Below are positions 9,987 to 18,350 of a DNA stretch of 64,000 nucleotides, piece by piece. Numbering within the stretch: position 1 is the stretch's first letter; each line of letters begins with the position of its first letter. The stretch comes from Arminella tubonensis (GTDB lineage Bacteria; Pseudomonadota; Alphaproteobacteria; Rhizobiales; Rhizobiaceae): the NCBI RefSeq assembly GCF_003240585.1, contig NZ_PCDP01000019.1:113536-177535 (forward strand), written 5' to 3'. Both the position numbers and the translations under genes were made by a program. The notes under the pieces are model-generated. The model was given only the letters and a program-made list of their open reading frames with translations. It did no database searches and was not told the DNA's origin.

Positions 9987-11849
9987 CTAGCGAAAGCCCG
10001 CCTTCCGCAGCCCCTCGACATAATGTTTTTTCTGCCAGTCGTCCTTGAACGGCACGATGGCCATCCATTTCTCGAGGTCAAATCCTGGATGAACTTCAAA
10101 GGTCCGGGAGATGAATTGCTTGGCCTTTCGAGCGTTGCCCAGCATGCCCCAACTCGCCGCAGCCAAGCGATCTGCCGGTAGCTTATCTTTCATTTGATTA
10201 ATGTAGCCAAGCGCCTGCTCGTATTCGCCGAGCGAATAACTGGCTCCGGCCGCGGTCCAAAAATATTCGTCAGGCGCCAATGGATTGAGATCGAGTGCCA
10301 GTTTGATTTTCTCGAGACCCTCTCCGGGGCGGGACGCCTGCACGAGCGTATCGGCATGGCTGGCGATGACATTGGCATAGTTCGGGCTGAGACTTTCAGC
10401 CTGTTGCAGGAATTCGATACTTTCGTCGTATCGCCGCTGATAAAGCTTGACGACGCCAAGCTCCCGATAGCCTGCCGCCAAGGACGTATTGGCTGTAATC
10501 GCATCCTTTGCAAACCGCTCTGCCGTCGTCAGCAGTTCTCCGTCTCCGCGCGCGGTCAAAAGCCATTCGAAGAAAAAGCTGCGGGCGACGCCACTGAGGG
10601 CCGGTGCAAATTGTCCATCTGCTCGCAACGCTTCGCGAAAGTGTCTCCGAGCTCGCCGTACCTGTGGAAGATCGAGGCTGTTGAGTGTCTGCTGGCCGAG
10701 CAGGAAATTCCTGTAGGCAGCACCATTTTCTTCGAAAAAGATGCGTTGGAATTCGTTGCCGGTGATCTGGTCTGAAATAGCAGACGCGATCTTGACCGCG
10801 AGTTCTCGGCGTGAACCCGTCAGCGAGGCATCTGCAATATCGAAGCGTTCTGCCCAAATGATCTCGTCGCTTCCAAAGAAGATGAGCTGTGCAAACAATG
10901 AGCATCCGCTGCCTTCCTCCATGAGGCGCGTATCAAGAACATAGCTGATCGAGTAACGCTCGTATGTGAGCGGCTTGTCAGTTCGCTGACTGATCTGCGC
11001 AGCCGTGTAAGGTGCAAGGACGGAAACCGAGCGAAATGCACACAGTCCAATCGTTACGTCCTCGACCAACGCGGTCGCGTAGATAGCCGCAGGGTGCTTA
11101 GAGGCGGCCGGCGGCAACAACACGATTCGCGGCGACCGTTTGGTGACCTGCTCGATCGACGCTCCTGCCGCTTGGGGGGATAGTGTCGAAAGGGCTGCTG
11201 CGGGAACTCTTTTTGGACCGTCTGCTGCCATTCCGCTTTGGGTGACGCCAAGATCGCCATAGACTTTTGTGAGAGCCGTCCGGACGGCTTCATCGGCGGG
11301 ATACCGATCGAGAATCTTCAACGCAGCCGATTTGAAAGTCGTCATGTGGGCTGGCTCATCCAGATCACTCACCTTCAGCAAAGCGTGGCGCAATAACAAC
11401 AGGTGCTCTTCGCGCTGATGCTCGATCCAGTTCGTCAGACCCTCGCTCTCAAACGCAACCTCGACGAGGAAGTCGCTTTCCAACGTGCCTGCGACCTGAA
11501 GAAAATACTCGAGCGGTGCAATCTTGTCGGTTGGCAGCAGATTGTCCACATCGGAAGCATAACTGTTCGCCGAGACACTGATGGTGTCTCTGGAGAACTG
11601 TAAAATTGATATACCGAGTTCCGTCTGTTTCGCCAAAATACGAGCGACGGCTTTTCGCAGACTGGCGTAGGCTCTTGCCTGATCAACATCTCCCCAGAAC
11701 AAACGTGCGATCTCGGCTCGGGATTTCTGTTCCCAACGATTGGTGCGGGCATGGCAGAGAATTAGGAGCGCTTTATCCGGAAAGGCCACAGCCTGCCCCA
11801 GCTCATCGAAAAGCTTTAACTGTCCGAAAGTTACCAATTTATATGTCAT
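9987..11849 (-). CDS. SARP/BTAD-like regulator with TolB-like and TPR domains
   Basis: A 620-residue cytoplasmic regulator. The N-terminus is a winged-helix DNA-binding domain (about residues 1-100) followed by a bacterial transcriptional activator domain with the RLFWGDVDQARAYASLRKAV stretch. A central TolB/FlgO-like domain (about 235-345, RIVLLPPAASKHPA) is followed by several tetratricopeptide repeats up to the C-terminus. It is the first gene of the precursor-ycaO-tfuA group, only 45 bp ahead of the precursor, and probably activates that operon. TPR regulators of other families bind signal peptides, so it might sense the modified product (inference). The same TolB-TPR arrangement occurs in the adenylate cyclase at 14280-16163. 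Confidence 0.8.
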   Translation of the reverse strand: MTYKLVTFGQLKLFDELGQAVAFPDKALLILCHARTNRWEQKSRAEIARLFWGDVDQARAYASLRKAVARILAKQTELGISILQFSRDTISVSANSYASDVDNLLPTDKIAPLEYFLQVAGTLESDFLVEVAFESEGLTNWIEHQREEHLLLLRHALLKVSDLDEPAHMTTFKSAALKILDRYPADEAVRTALTKVYGDLGVTQSGMAADGPKRVPAAALSTLSPQAAGASIEQVTKRSPRIVLLPPAASKHPAAIYATALVEDVTIGLCAFRSVSVLAPYTAAQISQRTDKPLTYERYSISYVLDTRLMEEGSGCSLFAQLIFFGSDEIIWAERFDIADASLTGSRRELAVKIASAISDQITGNEFQRIFFEENGAAYRNFLLGQQTLNSLDLPQVRRARRHFREALRADGQFAPALSGVARSFFFEWLLTARGDGELLTTAERFAKDAITANTSLAAGYRELGVVKLYQRRYDESIEFLQQAESLSPNYANVIASHADTLVQASRPGEGLEKIKLALDLNPLAPDEYFWTAAGASYSLGEYEQALGYINQMKDKLPADRLAAASWGMLGNARKAKQFISRTFEVHPGFDLEKWMAIVPFKDDWQKKHYVEGLRKAGFR

Positions 11850-11995
11850 TAGCCATTCCGCCGGGAGCGCTTCCGAAAGGGAGCCGCCGTAATTGTACGT
11901 GCCGCGTCAATTCAAATACCGAACAAGTGTTTCACTCGTCAGTCACTCACATCATGAGAACAATTTTTTACCTCCGGATCGCTCACTAGCTAGGA

Positions 11996-12322
11996 TCAGC
12001 GCTCGAGAGCTTCTTCGTCCTCCAAAGGGCGGGACGACATCGGCACACGCAAGCAGTCTGGCTTTCCGATGCCATACATTGAGAACGGAGATGTAGAGTC
12101 TTGCGCGAAAAAGAAATCCGGCGAGACCCTCAACACCTTTTCAACTTTTTGAAGTTGAGTGACGCTTATTCGCTCGTTGCCGCTCTCATGATTCTCAACC
12201 TGGAGCGCCGTTATTCCGAGGGAATCGGCAAGCGTCTTTTGATCTATGCCGAGTTCTAAGCGTCGAGCTTTTATCCTTGATCCCACGAAGATGTCGATTG
12301 AATTGCGTTGGTCCGTGCCCAC
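11996..12322 (-). CDS. XRE-family (Cro/CI-type) transcriptional regulator
   Basis: A 108-residue protein with a helix-turn-helix of the Cro/CI type near the N-terminus (VGSRIKARRLELGIDQKTL, then ALQVENHESGNERIS). GTG at 12322 is chosen because GGAGG lies 5 nt ahead of it; a longer in-frame ATG at 12418 would add an unlikely 32-residue head. The C-terminal tail of about 40 residues has no known domain. It is 146 bp upstream of the BTAD regulator on the same strand and may control the YcaO-TfuA cluster. Target and ligand are unknown. Confidence 0.82.
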   Translation of the reverse strand: MGTDQRNSIDIFVGSRIKARRLELGIDQKTLADSLGITALQVENHESGNERISVTQLQKVEKVLRVSPDFFFAQDSTSPFSMYGIGKPDCLRVPMSSRPLEDEEALER

Positions 12323-12499
12323 GTTCGCCTCCGTGTCTCCCAAATCGCCGCGCCGATATCTTGCTTTAGTCACGATATCTATGCAATCGAAGAATGCCAA
12401 CGCTTGTCGATTTGCCATCGTTCTCGGGGAAGGCTAATCGCAATATCAGAGCTAGATTGATGGCTTGCACGTCAGCCTCCGGTGAGGGCCGTAGGTTAT

Positions 12500-12690
12500 G
12501 CCGCTTGAACGTCGATGGCCGGCGGAGTCCAATTCCACGGAAGCCGTCGCTCCACAGCGACATCACTGACGAGCATGACGTAGGTAGCCACCCACTCCTG
12601 CCGGCCAAAACATTTGTTCGATCCGGTGCTTCTAGACGGAACGAGATGCACCATGTCAGGCACACCTCGTTCCGAATTTGTGTTAGAACG
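12500..12690 (-). pseudogene. Possible IS66-type transposase C-terminal remnant
   Basis: The minus strand encodes a short stretch ending ERRLPWNWTPP, which resembles the LPWNW end of IS66-family TnpC transposases, preceded by a weakly matching helix. It ends quickly and has no intact upstream part. The match rests on a short motif, so the call is tentative. Confidence 0.3.
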
Positions 12691-13351
12691 CAATGCCGAG
12701 GGCGTTCATGAACGTGTCCATGCGCTCATCCAAGTCACGCTTGGTTTCTGCCCATGCCGGAACTGTTTCCAGAAGACGCTGCTGCCACGCCCAGAGGTTC
12801 GGGAATTCGGCAAAGGGCACCTTGGTGCGGTGAACCTGTGAAAACGGAGCAGCGATGTCGATGTCGGCCAGCGTTAATTCATCGCCGACGATGAACCGTC
12901 GGCTGGCGAGATGAGCGTCGAGAACCGAGGCAGCTGCCCGGATATTCTTGAGCAGGAGATCGACGATTGAGAGGTTCTCGACTTGCCCCATCGCGCGACC
13001 GGCGACACGCTCGTTGAACATCAGCGTCGAGAAGACGCGCCACTGCTCGCCTGACCAAAACATCCACTGCAAGACCTCGTAACGCTCACTTTCGATCTTG
13101 CCCACGAGCGGCGAGTTGGCTTTCTCTGCGAGGTAGAGATTGATCGCCGATGCCTCCCAAATGATCGTGTTGCCATCCTGCAGGACCGGTGTCAGCCCAT
13201 GGGGGTTGAGCTTTAGAAACTCCGGCGTATGGCTTTCACCCTCGAAAAGGTCAACGTTCACGCGTTCGTAGTCGACGCCCATGATCTTAGCTGCGGTGGT
13301 AACACGGCGCAGGCTGCCCGAGCCTAGGTCGCCATAGATTTTGATAGACAT
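12683..13351 (-). CDS. Glutathione S-transferase
   Basis: A 222-residue cytosolic glutathione transferase. The N-terminal thioredoxin-like domain (residues 1-80) has the cis-proline region HGLTPVLQDG and the glutathione-binding stretch IIWEASAINLYLAEK. The C-terminal helical domain (about 90-215) carries FIVGDELTLADIDIA, the usual N-cap motif. The active-site region near residues 9-15 reads DLGSGSLRR, so Ser may activate glutathione as in theta-type enzymes. The substrate is unknown. It lies downstream of the disrupted LysR gene on the same strand. Confidence 0.92.
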   Translation of the reverse strand: MSIKIYGDLGSGSLRRVTTAAKIMGVDYERVNVDLFEGESHTPEFLKLNPHGLTPVLQDGNTIIWEASAINLYLAEKANSPLVGKIESERYEVLQWMFWSGEQWRVFSTLMFNERVAGRAMGQVENLSIVDLLLKNIRAAASVLDAHLASRRFIVGDELTLADIDIAAPFSQVHRTKVPFAEFPNLWAWQQRLLETVPAWAETKRDLDERMDTFMNALGIAF

Positions 13352-13450
13352 TATCTAATTCCCTAATTCGGCCCGTCGACGGAGCTGCCCATAGGTAATT
13401 TATTCCACGCCGATCGATTAGTCGGAGAAATCGAATAAAATATATTCCCC

Positions 13451-14098
13451 TCAGGAATGGTAGCCGATCCCAAATCTTGTCGCGTTGACCTGTATTTCAA
13501 TGAACTCAACAAGTGCCCGGACCTTCGCGCTCGTGCGTGGCCCAGCAGGCATGACCGCCCACAGATCAAGATCCGGCAAAGTCCACTCTTCGAGGACTTC
13601 CCGCACGGTGCCGCTGTTCAACTGCTTCGAACATCCACTCCGTGGAAACTGAAAGACCTGCCCCCGCAAGGACCGCAGACCGCACGCCTTCTGTCGCGTT
13701 GATCCGCAGCCTGGGCCTGACCGAGATAGACTTCGTCCCGTGCGGACCCTTAAAAGTAAAACGGTCACCGCCCTCGCCTTGCGCAAACACGACGGTCGTA
13801 TGTTCAACCAGCTCTTCCGGCGTGTGCGGCTCCCGATGCACCTCAAGATACGATACCGCGCCCACCACGATGCGCCTGCAACGTCCGATCCGTTTCGCAA
13901 CGAGACCGGAGTCATTGAGCTGCCCCATTCGCAGGGCTACGTCGATACCCTGTTCGATCAGCCCGACATTTCTGTCATCAAGATGGACTGAGATGTCGAT
14001 GCCCGGATGGGCCTCGAGGAACAGTGGCAGCTTGGGAATAATGTACTGGCACATGAAAGTGAGTGTGCCGCTGATCCTGATCTGACCAGAGAAATTTT
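13451..14098 (-). pseudogene. LysR-family regulator, C-terminal fragment (interrupted and frameshifted)
   Basis: This fragment encodes a LysR substrate-binding domain (SGQIRISGTLTFMCQYI, then LIEQGIDVALRMG). The reading frame shifts near 13625: one frame ends after STEWMF, and the other resumes with LNSGTVREVLEEW and runs to the stop at 13451. The N-terminal DNA-binding part lies at 16430-16699. The two pieces are separated by a 2331-bp insertion. Joining 16430 to 14090 restores the frame exactly, reading SQNF then SGQIRIS. The gene is therefore dead twice over, by insertion and by frameshift. Confidence 0.88.
14091..14098. repeat. 8-bp target-site duplication, left copy
   Basis: GAAATTTT lies here and again at 16430-16437, immediately outside the inverted repeats of the inserted element, inside the LysR coding sequence. 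Confidence 0.85.
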
Positions 14099-14279
14099 CG
14101 CAATTATGTGGCAACTGCCACCAATCTGGTCTTCGGGGGACGACCGCTTCAAATGCGATGATGCACGGTCAGACTACGCATATAGTTTGAGCACGATCTT
14201 GCCGCTTTGAGGCACGATGGCAACTAGGAATCGCAAGAAAGCGCGCCAGGCCCGTGTCCGACCCGCGCGCCGCCGTTGC

Positions 14280-16163
14280 TCATTTCTCGGGCAGCCCTGC
14301 CGCGACCAGGTCGGCGACCTGTCTATCGATGACGGCGGGGTTGATGTTGAATGTCATGTCACGCCACCGCGTAGCAGTGTACCACGGCTGCAGAGCACGC
14401 GCCTTGGCGACTTCGCTTCGCGCCTCGTCGGGTTTCCCGATATGCATGAAATTGATAGCGCGAAGTAGCGGGACGCCTATGAATACATCCGCGGTGCCAT
14501 TCACAAGCGCAGCGGACTCGGCATACTGCTCGACATCCGTCAGCGCGAACGCCTTCATGGCAAGATAGTAGTCGGCGTTTTTGGGATCGTTCTTAAGCGC
14601 ATAGTCGCCCCGTTCGAGAGCTTTTTCCGTCTTGTTGCTCCAGCTCGCGGCCCCTGAAAGGTCGCCGATCAGAAAGGCGTCGCCAGGAGCAAGGTCGACG
14701 AGTTCCTCGGACGTGCGCAGGGCGACGTCGAAGTTGCCCTCATGGGCGCTGACATAGGTGAACGACCATAAGCCACTCTTTCGCTCATCCGGTCCAAGAT
14801 TGGGCCTGGCGAGAGTCTTGTGGAGAATCTCGGATGCGCTCCGCCAATGTTCCGCCGGCGTTCCGTCAAAGCCGTAGTTCGCAGCCAGAACGTGGTCCCA
14901 GGCGAGCCCAAACGACAGAAGCGAGGAGTCGGGGTACTTGGCAAGACCCTCCCTGATTATCTTCGTCGCCTCGACCAGACTGTCCGGGGTGAACTGCTCG
15001 AAGAAGAAATTTGAGCGGAGAAAATAGTCGTATTCCTCAAGCTCTGTCGGGGGCTTCTGCCACACCTTCTTGTATTCGCTCTCGTACATCTTGCCGCGCT
15101 GACCACTCAGCGTGGCAATGATCCGATCAACTATTTCATCCTGCAATGCAAGCGGGTCGGTCCCTTTCAGGTCAAGCCTTTCCGCCCACGAATTTTGGCC
15201 GGTGTGCGCGTCGATCAATTGCGCGGTAATGCGCACCCGGTCTGGCTCCTTCCAGATGCCTCCCTCGATCAGGTACGCCACGTTCAACTCGCGCCCGACC
15301 TGACGTACGTCGGTCGGCTTTCCTTTGTAGACGAAGCTCGAGCTGCGCGAAATCACCTTCAGTTCCGTGACCCTTGCCAGCATCGATATCAGGTTATCCG
15401 TCACGCCGTCCGTGAAATACTCCAGCTTCGGATCGCCGCTCATGTTCGCGAAGGGCAGAACGGCGATCGCGGGCACCCCGACCTTGGCCTGCGCCATAAG
15501 TCCGGGTGCAGCCGTGACGCTTCCCGTCGACGACCTCTGCCACCATGCCAGGCCAGCGGCAGCCACGGCGCATAGCAAGACGACCGACATCATCGCCGTC
15601 AAGGTCGGTCTCCACCGCCCTGGGGCCGGTCGTCGCGGTCTCGCCAGCCCGTCCAGCGACACCCGATACGCTTCCACGGGCTCGGTTATGTTCTTGACCT
15701 TCTGCGCGCCCATCGCCTCGAAGCCGAAAGCTAGCTTCTTTTCCGCCTCGCGCGCCACCTTGGCGGAGACCCAGACGCCTCCCGGCTCGGCAAGCTGTTC
15801 CAGCCTAGCCGCAATATTCACGCCCTCGCCGAACCGATCATCTCCCTCGATGATGATCTCGCCGAGATTGATGCCAATGCGGACATTCAGGTGCTGTCCG
15901 TCCGCAACTGCGGCATTCCGCTCCGCCAGCCCACGCTGGAGCGCCACTGCGCACTCAACCGCCTCGACGACCGACGAAAACTCGGCCAGCAACCCGTCGC
16001 CCATTGTCTTGAAAATGATGCCGTGATGCCGCGCGATAGTTGGTTCGAATAGTTCCCTCCACCCCGCGCGCAGCCGCTCGTGAGTGCCAGCCTCGTCCCG
16101 TTCCATCATCGCGGAATATCCCACGACGTCGGCAGCAAGGATGGCGGCAAGCTTGCGGTCCAT
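14280..16163 (-). CDS. Class III adenylate/guanylate cyclase with TolB-like and TPR domains
   Basis: A 627-residue protein. The catalytic domain (about residues 1-165) starts MDRKLAAILAADVVGYSAMM with the metal-binding aspartates, then GDGLLAEF and the FGEGVNIAARLEQLAEPGG stretch of class III cyclases. A single membrane helix follows (about 190-212). A TolB/FlgO-like domain (IAVLPFANMSGDPKLEYFTDG) and tetratricopeptide repeats fill the C-terminal half, presumably outside the membrane. It converts ATP (or GTP) to the cyclic nucleotide. Such cyclases are common in rhizobia in many paralogues. ATG at 16163, with GGAG upstream, is preferred over the longer frame to 16238. It is the only gene in the insertion cassette. 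Confidence 0.9.
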   Translation of the reverse strand: MDRKLAAILAADVVGYSAMMERDEAGTHERLRAGWRELFEPTIARHHGIIFKTMGDGLLAEFSSVVEAVECAVALQRGLAERNAAVADGQHLNVRIGINLGEIIIEGDDRFGEGVNIAARLEQLAEPGGVWVSAKVAREAEKKLAFGFEAMGAQKVKNITEPVEAYRVSLDGLARPRRPAPGRWRPTLTAMMSVVLLCAVAAAGLAWWQRSSTGSVTAAPGLMAQAKVGVPAIAVLPFANMSGDPKLEYFTDGVTDNLISMLARVTELKVISRSSSFVYKGKPTDVRQVGRELNVAYLIEGGIWKEPDRVRITAQLIDAHTGQNSWAERLDLKGTDPLALQDEIVDRIIATLSGQRGKMYESEYKKVWQKPPTELEEYDYFLRSNFFFEQFTPDSLVEATKIIREGLAKYPDSSLLSFGLAWDHVLAANYGFDGTPAEHWRSASEILHKTLARPNLGPDERKSGLWSFTYVSAHEGNFDVALRTSEELVDLAPGDAFLIGDLSGAASWSNKTEKALERGDYALKNDPKNADYYLAMKAFALTDVEQYAESAALVNGTADVFIGVPLLRAINFMHIGKPDEARSEVAKARALQPWYTATRWRDMTFNINPAVIDRQVADLVAAGLPEK

Positions 16164-16267
16164 CTGCGGAATTCTCCGGGGTGGCCTAAAATCGAACATT
16201 GCAAAGGGCGATGCACGACATGTCGCTCGAACGCGCAAACCTTACGATGCAGCAATCGGGCAAGGAT

Positions 16268-16323
16268 CCTCGACAACTATAGGCGCATGCGCCTTCCTCG
16301 ACAACTATAGCGGCATACGCATT
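16268..16323. repeat. Tandem 28-bp repeat in the cyclase promoter region
   Basis: Two imperfect 28-bp units, each starting CCTCGACAACTATAG, lie at 16268-16295 and 16296-16323. The first contains the perfect palindrome GGCGCATGCGCC; the second has a degenerate version. Confidence 0.8.
16276..16304 (-). promoter_or_regulatory. Predicted promoter of the cyclase gene with a palindrome in the spacer
   Basis: On the minus strand, TTGTCG (16299-16304) and TATAGT (16276-16281) are separated by exactly 17 bp, a good sigma-70 type promoter. The spacer holds the 12-bp perfect palindrome GGCGCATGCGCC (16282-16293), an operator-like placement. Transcription would start near 16269, about 105 nt before the ATG. 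Confidence 0.65.
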
Positions 16324-16429
16324 TCCCGATAAGCGAAAGGGACGGATCCGATTACCGCACGTCGAACCATCGCGACATTGGTATGAACTCACATTCTGAG
16401 AGTCTGGTGGCGGTTGCTACCGAATTGCG

Positions 16430-16437
16430 GAAATTTT
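16430..16437. repeat. 8-bp target-site duplication, right copy
   Basis: GAAATTTT repeats the sequence at 14091-14098 and abuts the right inverted repeat. Confidence 0.85.
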
Positions 16438-16699
16438 GCGACTTGCTCCCGACGGCGGAAAGCGCAGCTTCAGCATCCTCGACGACCTTGACTGCGTGTT
16501 CGTAGAAGACCCTGCCAGATTCGGTTGGTGTGAGCTGTCGCGTCGAGCGGAGAAACAGTGGCGCGCTGAGTTCACGCTCGAGTTGCGCAATGGTTTTGGA
16601 AATGGCCGATTGCCCGACCTTGAGAGACTTTGCCGCGGCGCTGAACGAGTTCGTGTCGTAGACGCGGATAAAATAACGCATTGAAGTGAAAAGATCCAA
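16430..16699 (-). pseudogene. LysR-family regulator, N-terminal fragment (disrupted by the insertion cassette)
   Basis: Ninety codons from TTG at 16699 encode the LysR winged helix-turn-helix (MRYFIRVYDTNSFSAAAKSL, then GQSAISKTIAQLERELSAPLF) and the start of the linker helix. A GGGAGG ribosome site precedes the TTG. At 16430 the frame runs into the inserted element and ends soon after. The rest of the gene lies at 13451-14098. A truncated protein able to bind DNA but not ligand could still be made. Confidence 0.87.
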
Positions 16700-16799
16700 G
16701 TTCTGCCTCCCGCCACTGATCGGGCCCCTATCGCCGCTGCAGACGTGCGTTCCGCAAGGAGATGTGACCCAGATAGTGATCAGAGACAATGTCCGCCAG

Positions 16800-17113
16800 C
16801 CAACGGAGAGATATCAGCCGGATCGGGATCGGGACGCAGAACGAAGGCCATCTATCAGATGATCAATCAAAACGCGTACTTTCCTGGAGGGCTGAGGCCA
16901 GCCGGATAAACGGCGAAAACGTCGACGGGATCGATGGTATAGTTTTCCAGGACGCGCACCAATCTGCTGTCGGCGCGCTCCTCAGATGACATCACATCGG
17001 AGACGATTGGTAAACCTAGCCCCTGGACACTTCCTGCTATAATGCCCGGCGCGGAGTTGATGAAAAGTTTACCGCGGATATCGATCGAAAGGACGGTTCA
17101 CCGCGCTTGAACT
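16800..17113 (-). pseudogene. Second LysR-family remnant (C-terminal part)
   Basis: The minus strand encodes LysR C-terminal sequence in pieces: SWQFKRGEPSF near 17100, GLGLPIVSDV near 17010, then RVLENYTIDPVDVFAVYPAG and KVRVLIDHLIDGL near 16850-16970. At least two frame changes separate these parts. No DNA-binding half is present. It differs from the LysR gene just downstream, so it is a separate decayed gene. Confidence 0.65.
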
Positions 17114-17220
17114 GCCAGCTTCCGCCGGTCGCCGCGGTGGTCATGATGATAAAAAACGCAACGACGTTCGACGCCCCCATGCCGAGGTATGTGTCGATAC
17201 GGACGCGCATAAACTCGGGT
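17110..17220 (-). pseudogene. Nramp-type metal transporter fragment
   Basis: The stretch RIDTYLGMGASNVVAFFIIM followed by TTAAT matches one membrane segment of Nramp-family manganese/iron transporters. It is fused in frame to the LysR remnant, with nothing else of the transporter nearby, so it is a deletion scar. Confidence 0.55.
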
Positions 17221-17314
17221 TCAGCCTGTGCCGGCGCACGTTCAAGGGGCATGGCCTGCGGCGCTCTTCGATATCGAGACTGCGGCCACAGCTTTGATAG
17301 GTGAGAAAGGCGAC

Positions 17315-17614
17315 CTAATATTTGACTGGATCAGTGCGGTTCATCGTCGCCGGAGGAAGGCTGCCGGATTTCTCATCGCTGTGGTTGGGGCCGACGCCGG
17401 TAGCAACACTCGCACCACTTAGGGCCTCCCTCCTGCCCTTTTCGCTGTTGCGGATCAAGAACAAGACCCCGGCAAAATAACCAGTCTGCAGTAGAATGGC
17501 ACAAAGCGCCGTTTCGAGAAATGTCGTTGAGAGCGACTGCGTAATAAAATAGGTCACAATGGCAAAAAATACCAAAGTAGCGATCATGCTAACCAATACT
17601 CGCGGTGCATACAC
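17315..17614 (-). CDS. exoX: ExoX/Psi-like exopolysaccharide production repressor
   Basis: A 99-residue small inner membrane protein starting YAPRVLVSMIATLVFFAI, with two predicted membrane helices (about residues 7-28 and 33-55) and a polar C-terminal tail. Length, the YAPRV start and the helix pattern match the ExoX/Psi family, which lowers exopolysaccharide output post-transcriptionally, probably through the ExoY-type initiating transferase. The second GTG (17614), with GGAG 8 nt ahead, is preferred over one at 17623. It lies at the left edge of the polysaccharide locus, about 22 kb from the ExoY-like gene. In S. meliloti exoX and exoY are neighbours. Confidence 0.82.
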   Translation of the reverse strand: MYAPRVLVSMIATLVFFAIVTYFITQSLSTTFLETALCAILLQTGYFAGVLFLIRNSEKGRREALSGASVATGVGPNHSDEKSGSLPPATMNRTDPVKY

Positions 17615-17623
17615 AACCTTCAC

Positions 17624-18350
17624 TCCCGCTGCCGCCCGCTATAACCAGCCTCATCGGAAGTGCGCTTTTCTACCAACGGCTTTAAATTAAACCTAATTTA
17701 ATAGCCGTTGGAATTCAACTGATTAACGAGACTATTTTCGCATCGACTGCATCTGAAGAATTCGCCATTGGGGCCGGGTGTCCTTCTAAGCGCGCTGTCC
17801 GGCTCGTTGCGAGGAGATTGCGATCTTGCCTAATAACTCGTGTTACTTAAAATTGTCGCGCTTGCGCAGTTCCAATGCGACCCATCTGCTACACAAATGC
17901 CGTCAACGGGCACAATCACCCTACCGGTTGTCAGACAACAGCAAGCGCCAGTGGAATTGCCGCGCTTGTTGACTGCCCCCAAACATTCGCTTGTTCGACA
18001 CGTCGGGTGATACAGGCGCAAAAGTGCAGGTCGTGCGAGACCTCCACCCAGAAGTCCGCGAGCGAGGATTCGGCATTCAATCCATATTGACACACAATAT
18101 CGGGAGAAACGCCGATCGTTGGAAGAAGTAGGCGATCGGAGAGTTCCGGGTTTTCCACAGCGGCTTGGATCGCATTCGGACAGATTGGACTGACCCGGAA
18201 CAGGATAAAGCGATTTTCCGGGCTCCTTTGCCTGCCCGATGCCGAAGGGGCAGTTCCATTTAGCTTGCGATAACCATTAACCGGAGATGACCCCAGAGGA
18301 CGACGTCCGATTGATAGAAGAGAGCATATCCAAACGATTCGGAGATGCGA
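17624..18350. other. Intergenic stretch, nothing firmly recognised
   Basis: A minus-strand frame at 17931-18452 is open for 173 codons but lacks a ribosome site and resembles no family. The area just after 17690 is AT-rich and may hold the exoX promoter. No RNA gene or repeat was seen. Confidence 0.35.

Larger units (their letters stand above)
14099..16429. mobile_element. 2331-bp insertion cassette carrying an adenylate cyclase, no transposase
   Basis: The element begins CGCAATTATGTGGCAACTGC and its right end, read on the other strand, begins CGCAATTCGGTAGCAACCGC. The terminal 25 bp match at 21 positions (inverted repeats 14099-14123 and 16405-16429). An 8-bp duplication, GAAATTTT, flanks it. 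It interrupts a LysR gene, and precise removal restores the frame. Inside is only one sizeable gene, a class III adenylate cyclase. There is no transposase, so this is a mobile insertion cassette or passenger-bearing element moved in trans. An 8-bp duplication occurs in several IS families (for example IS66 and IS1595); the family is not identified. Confidence 0.85.

Noticed and set aside
17228..17422. Plus-strand stretch with FDIETAATALI resembling part of an Nramp transporter
   Set aside because: It lies on the strand opposite the clearer Nramp fragment and the match is short, so chance or a small inversion cannot be told apart.
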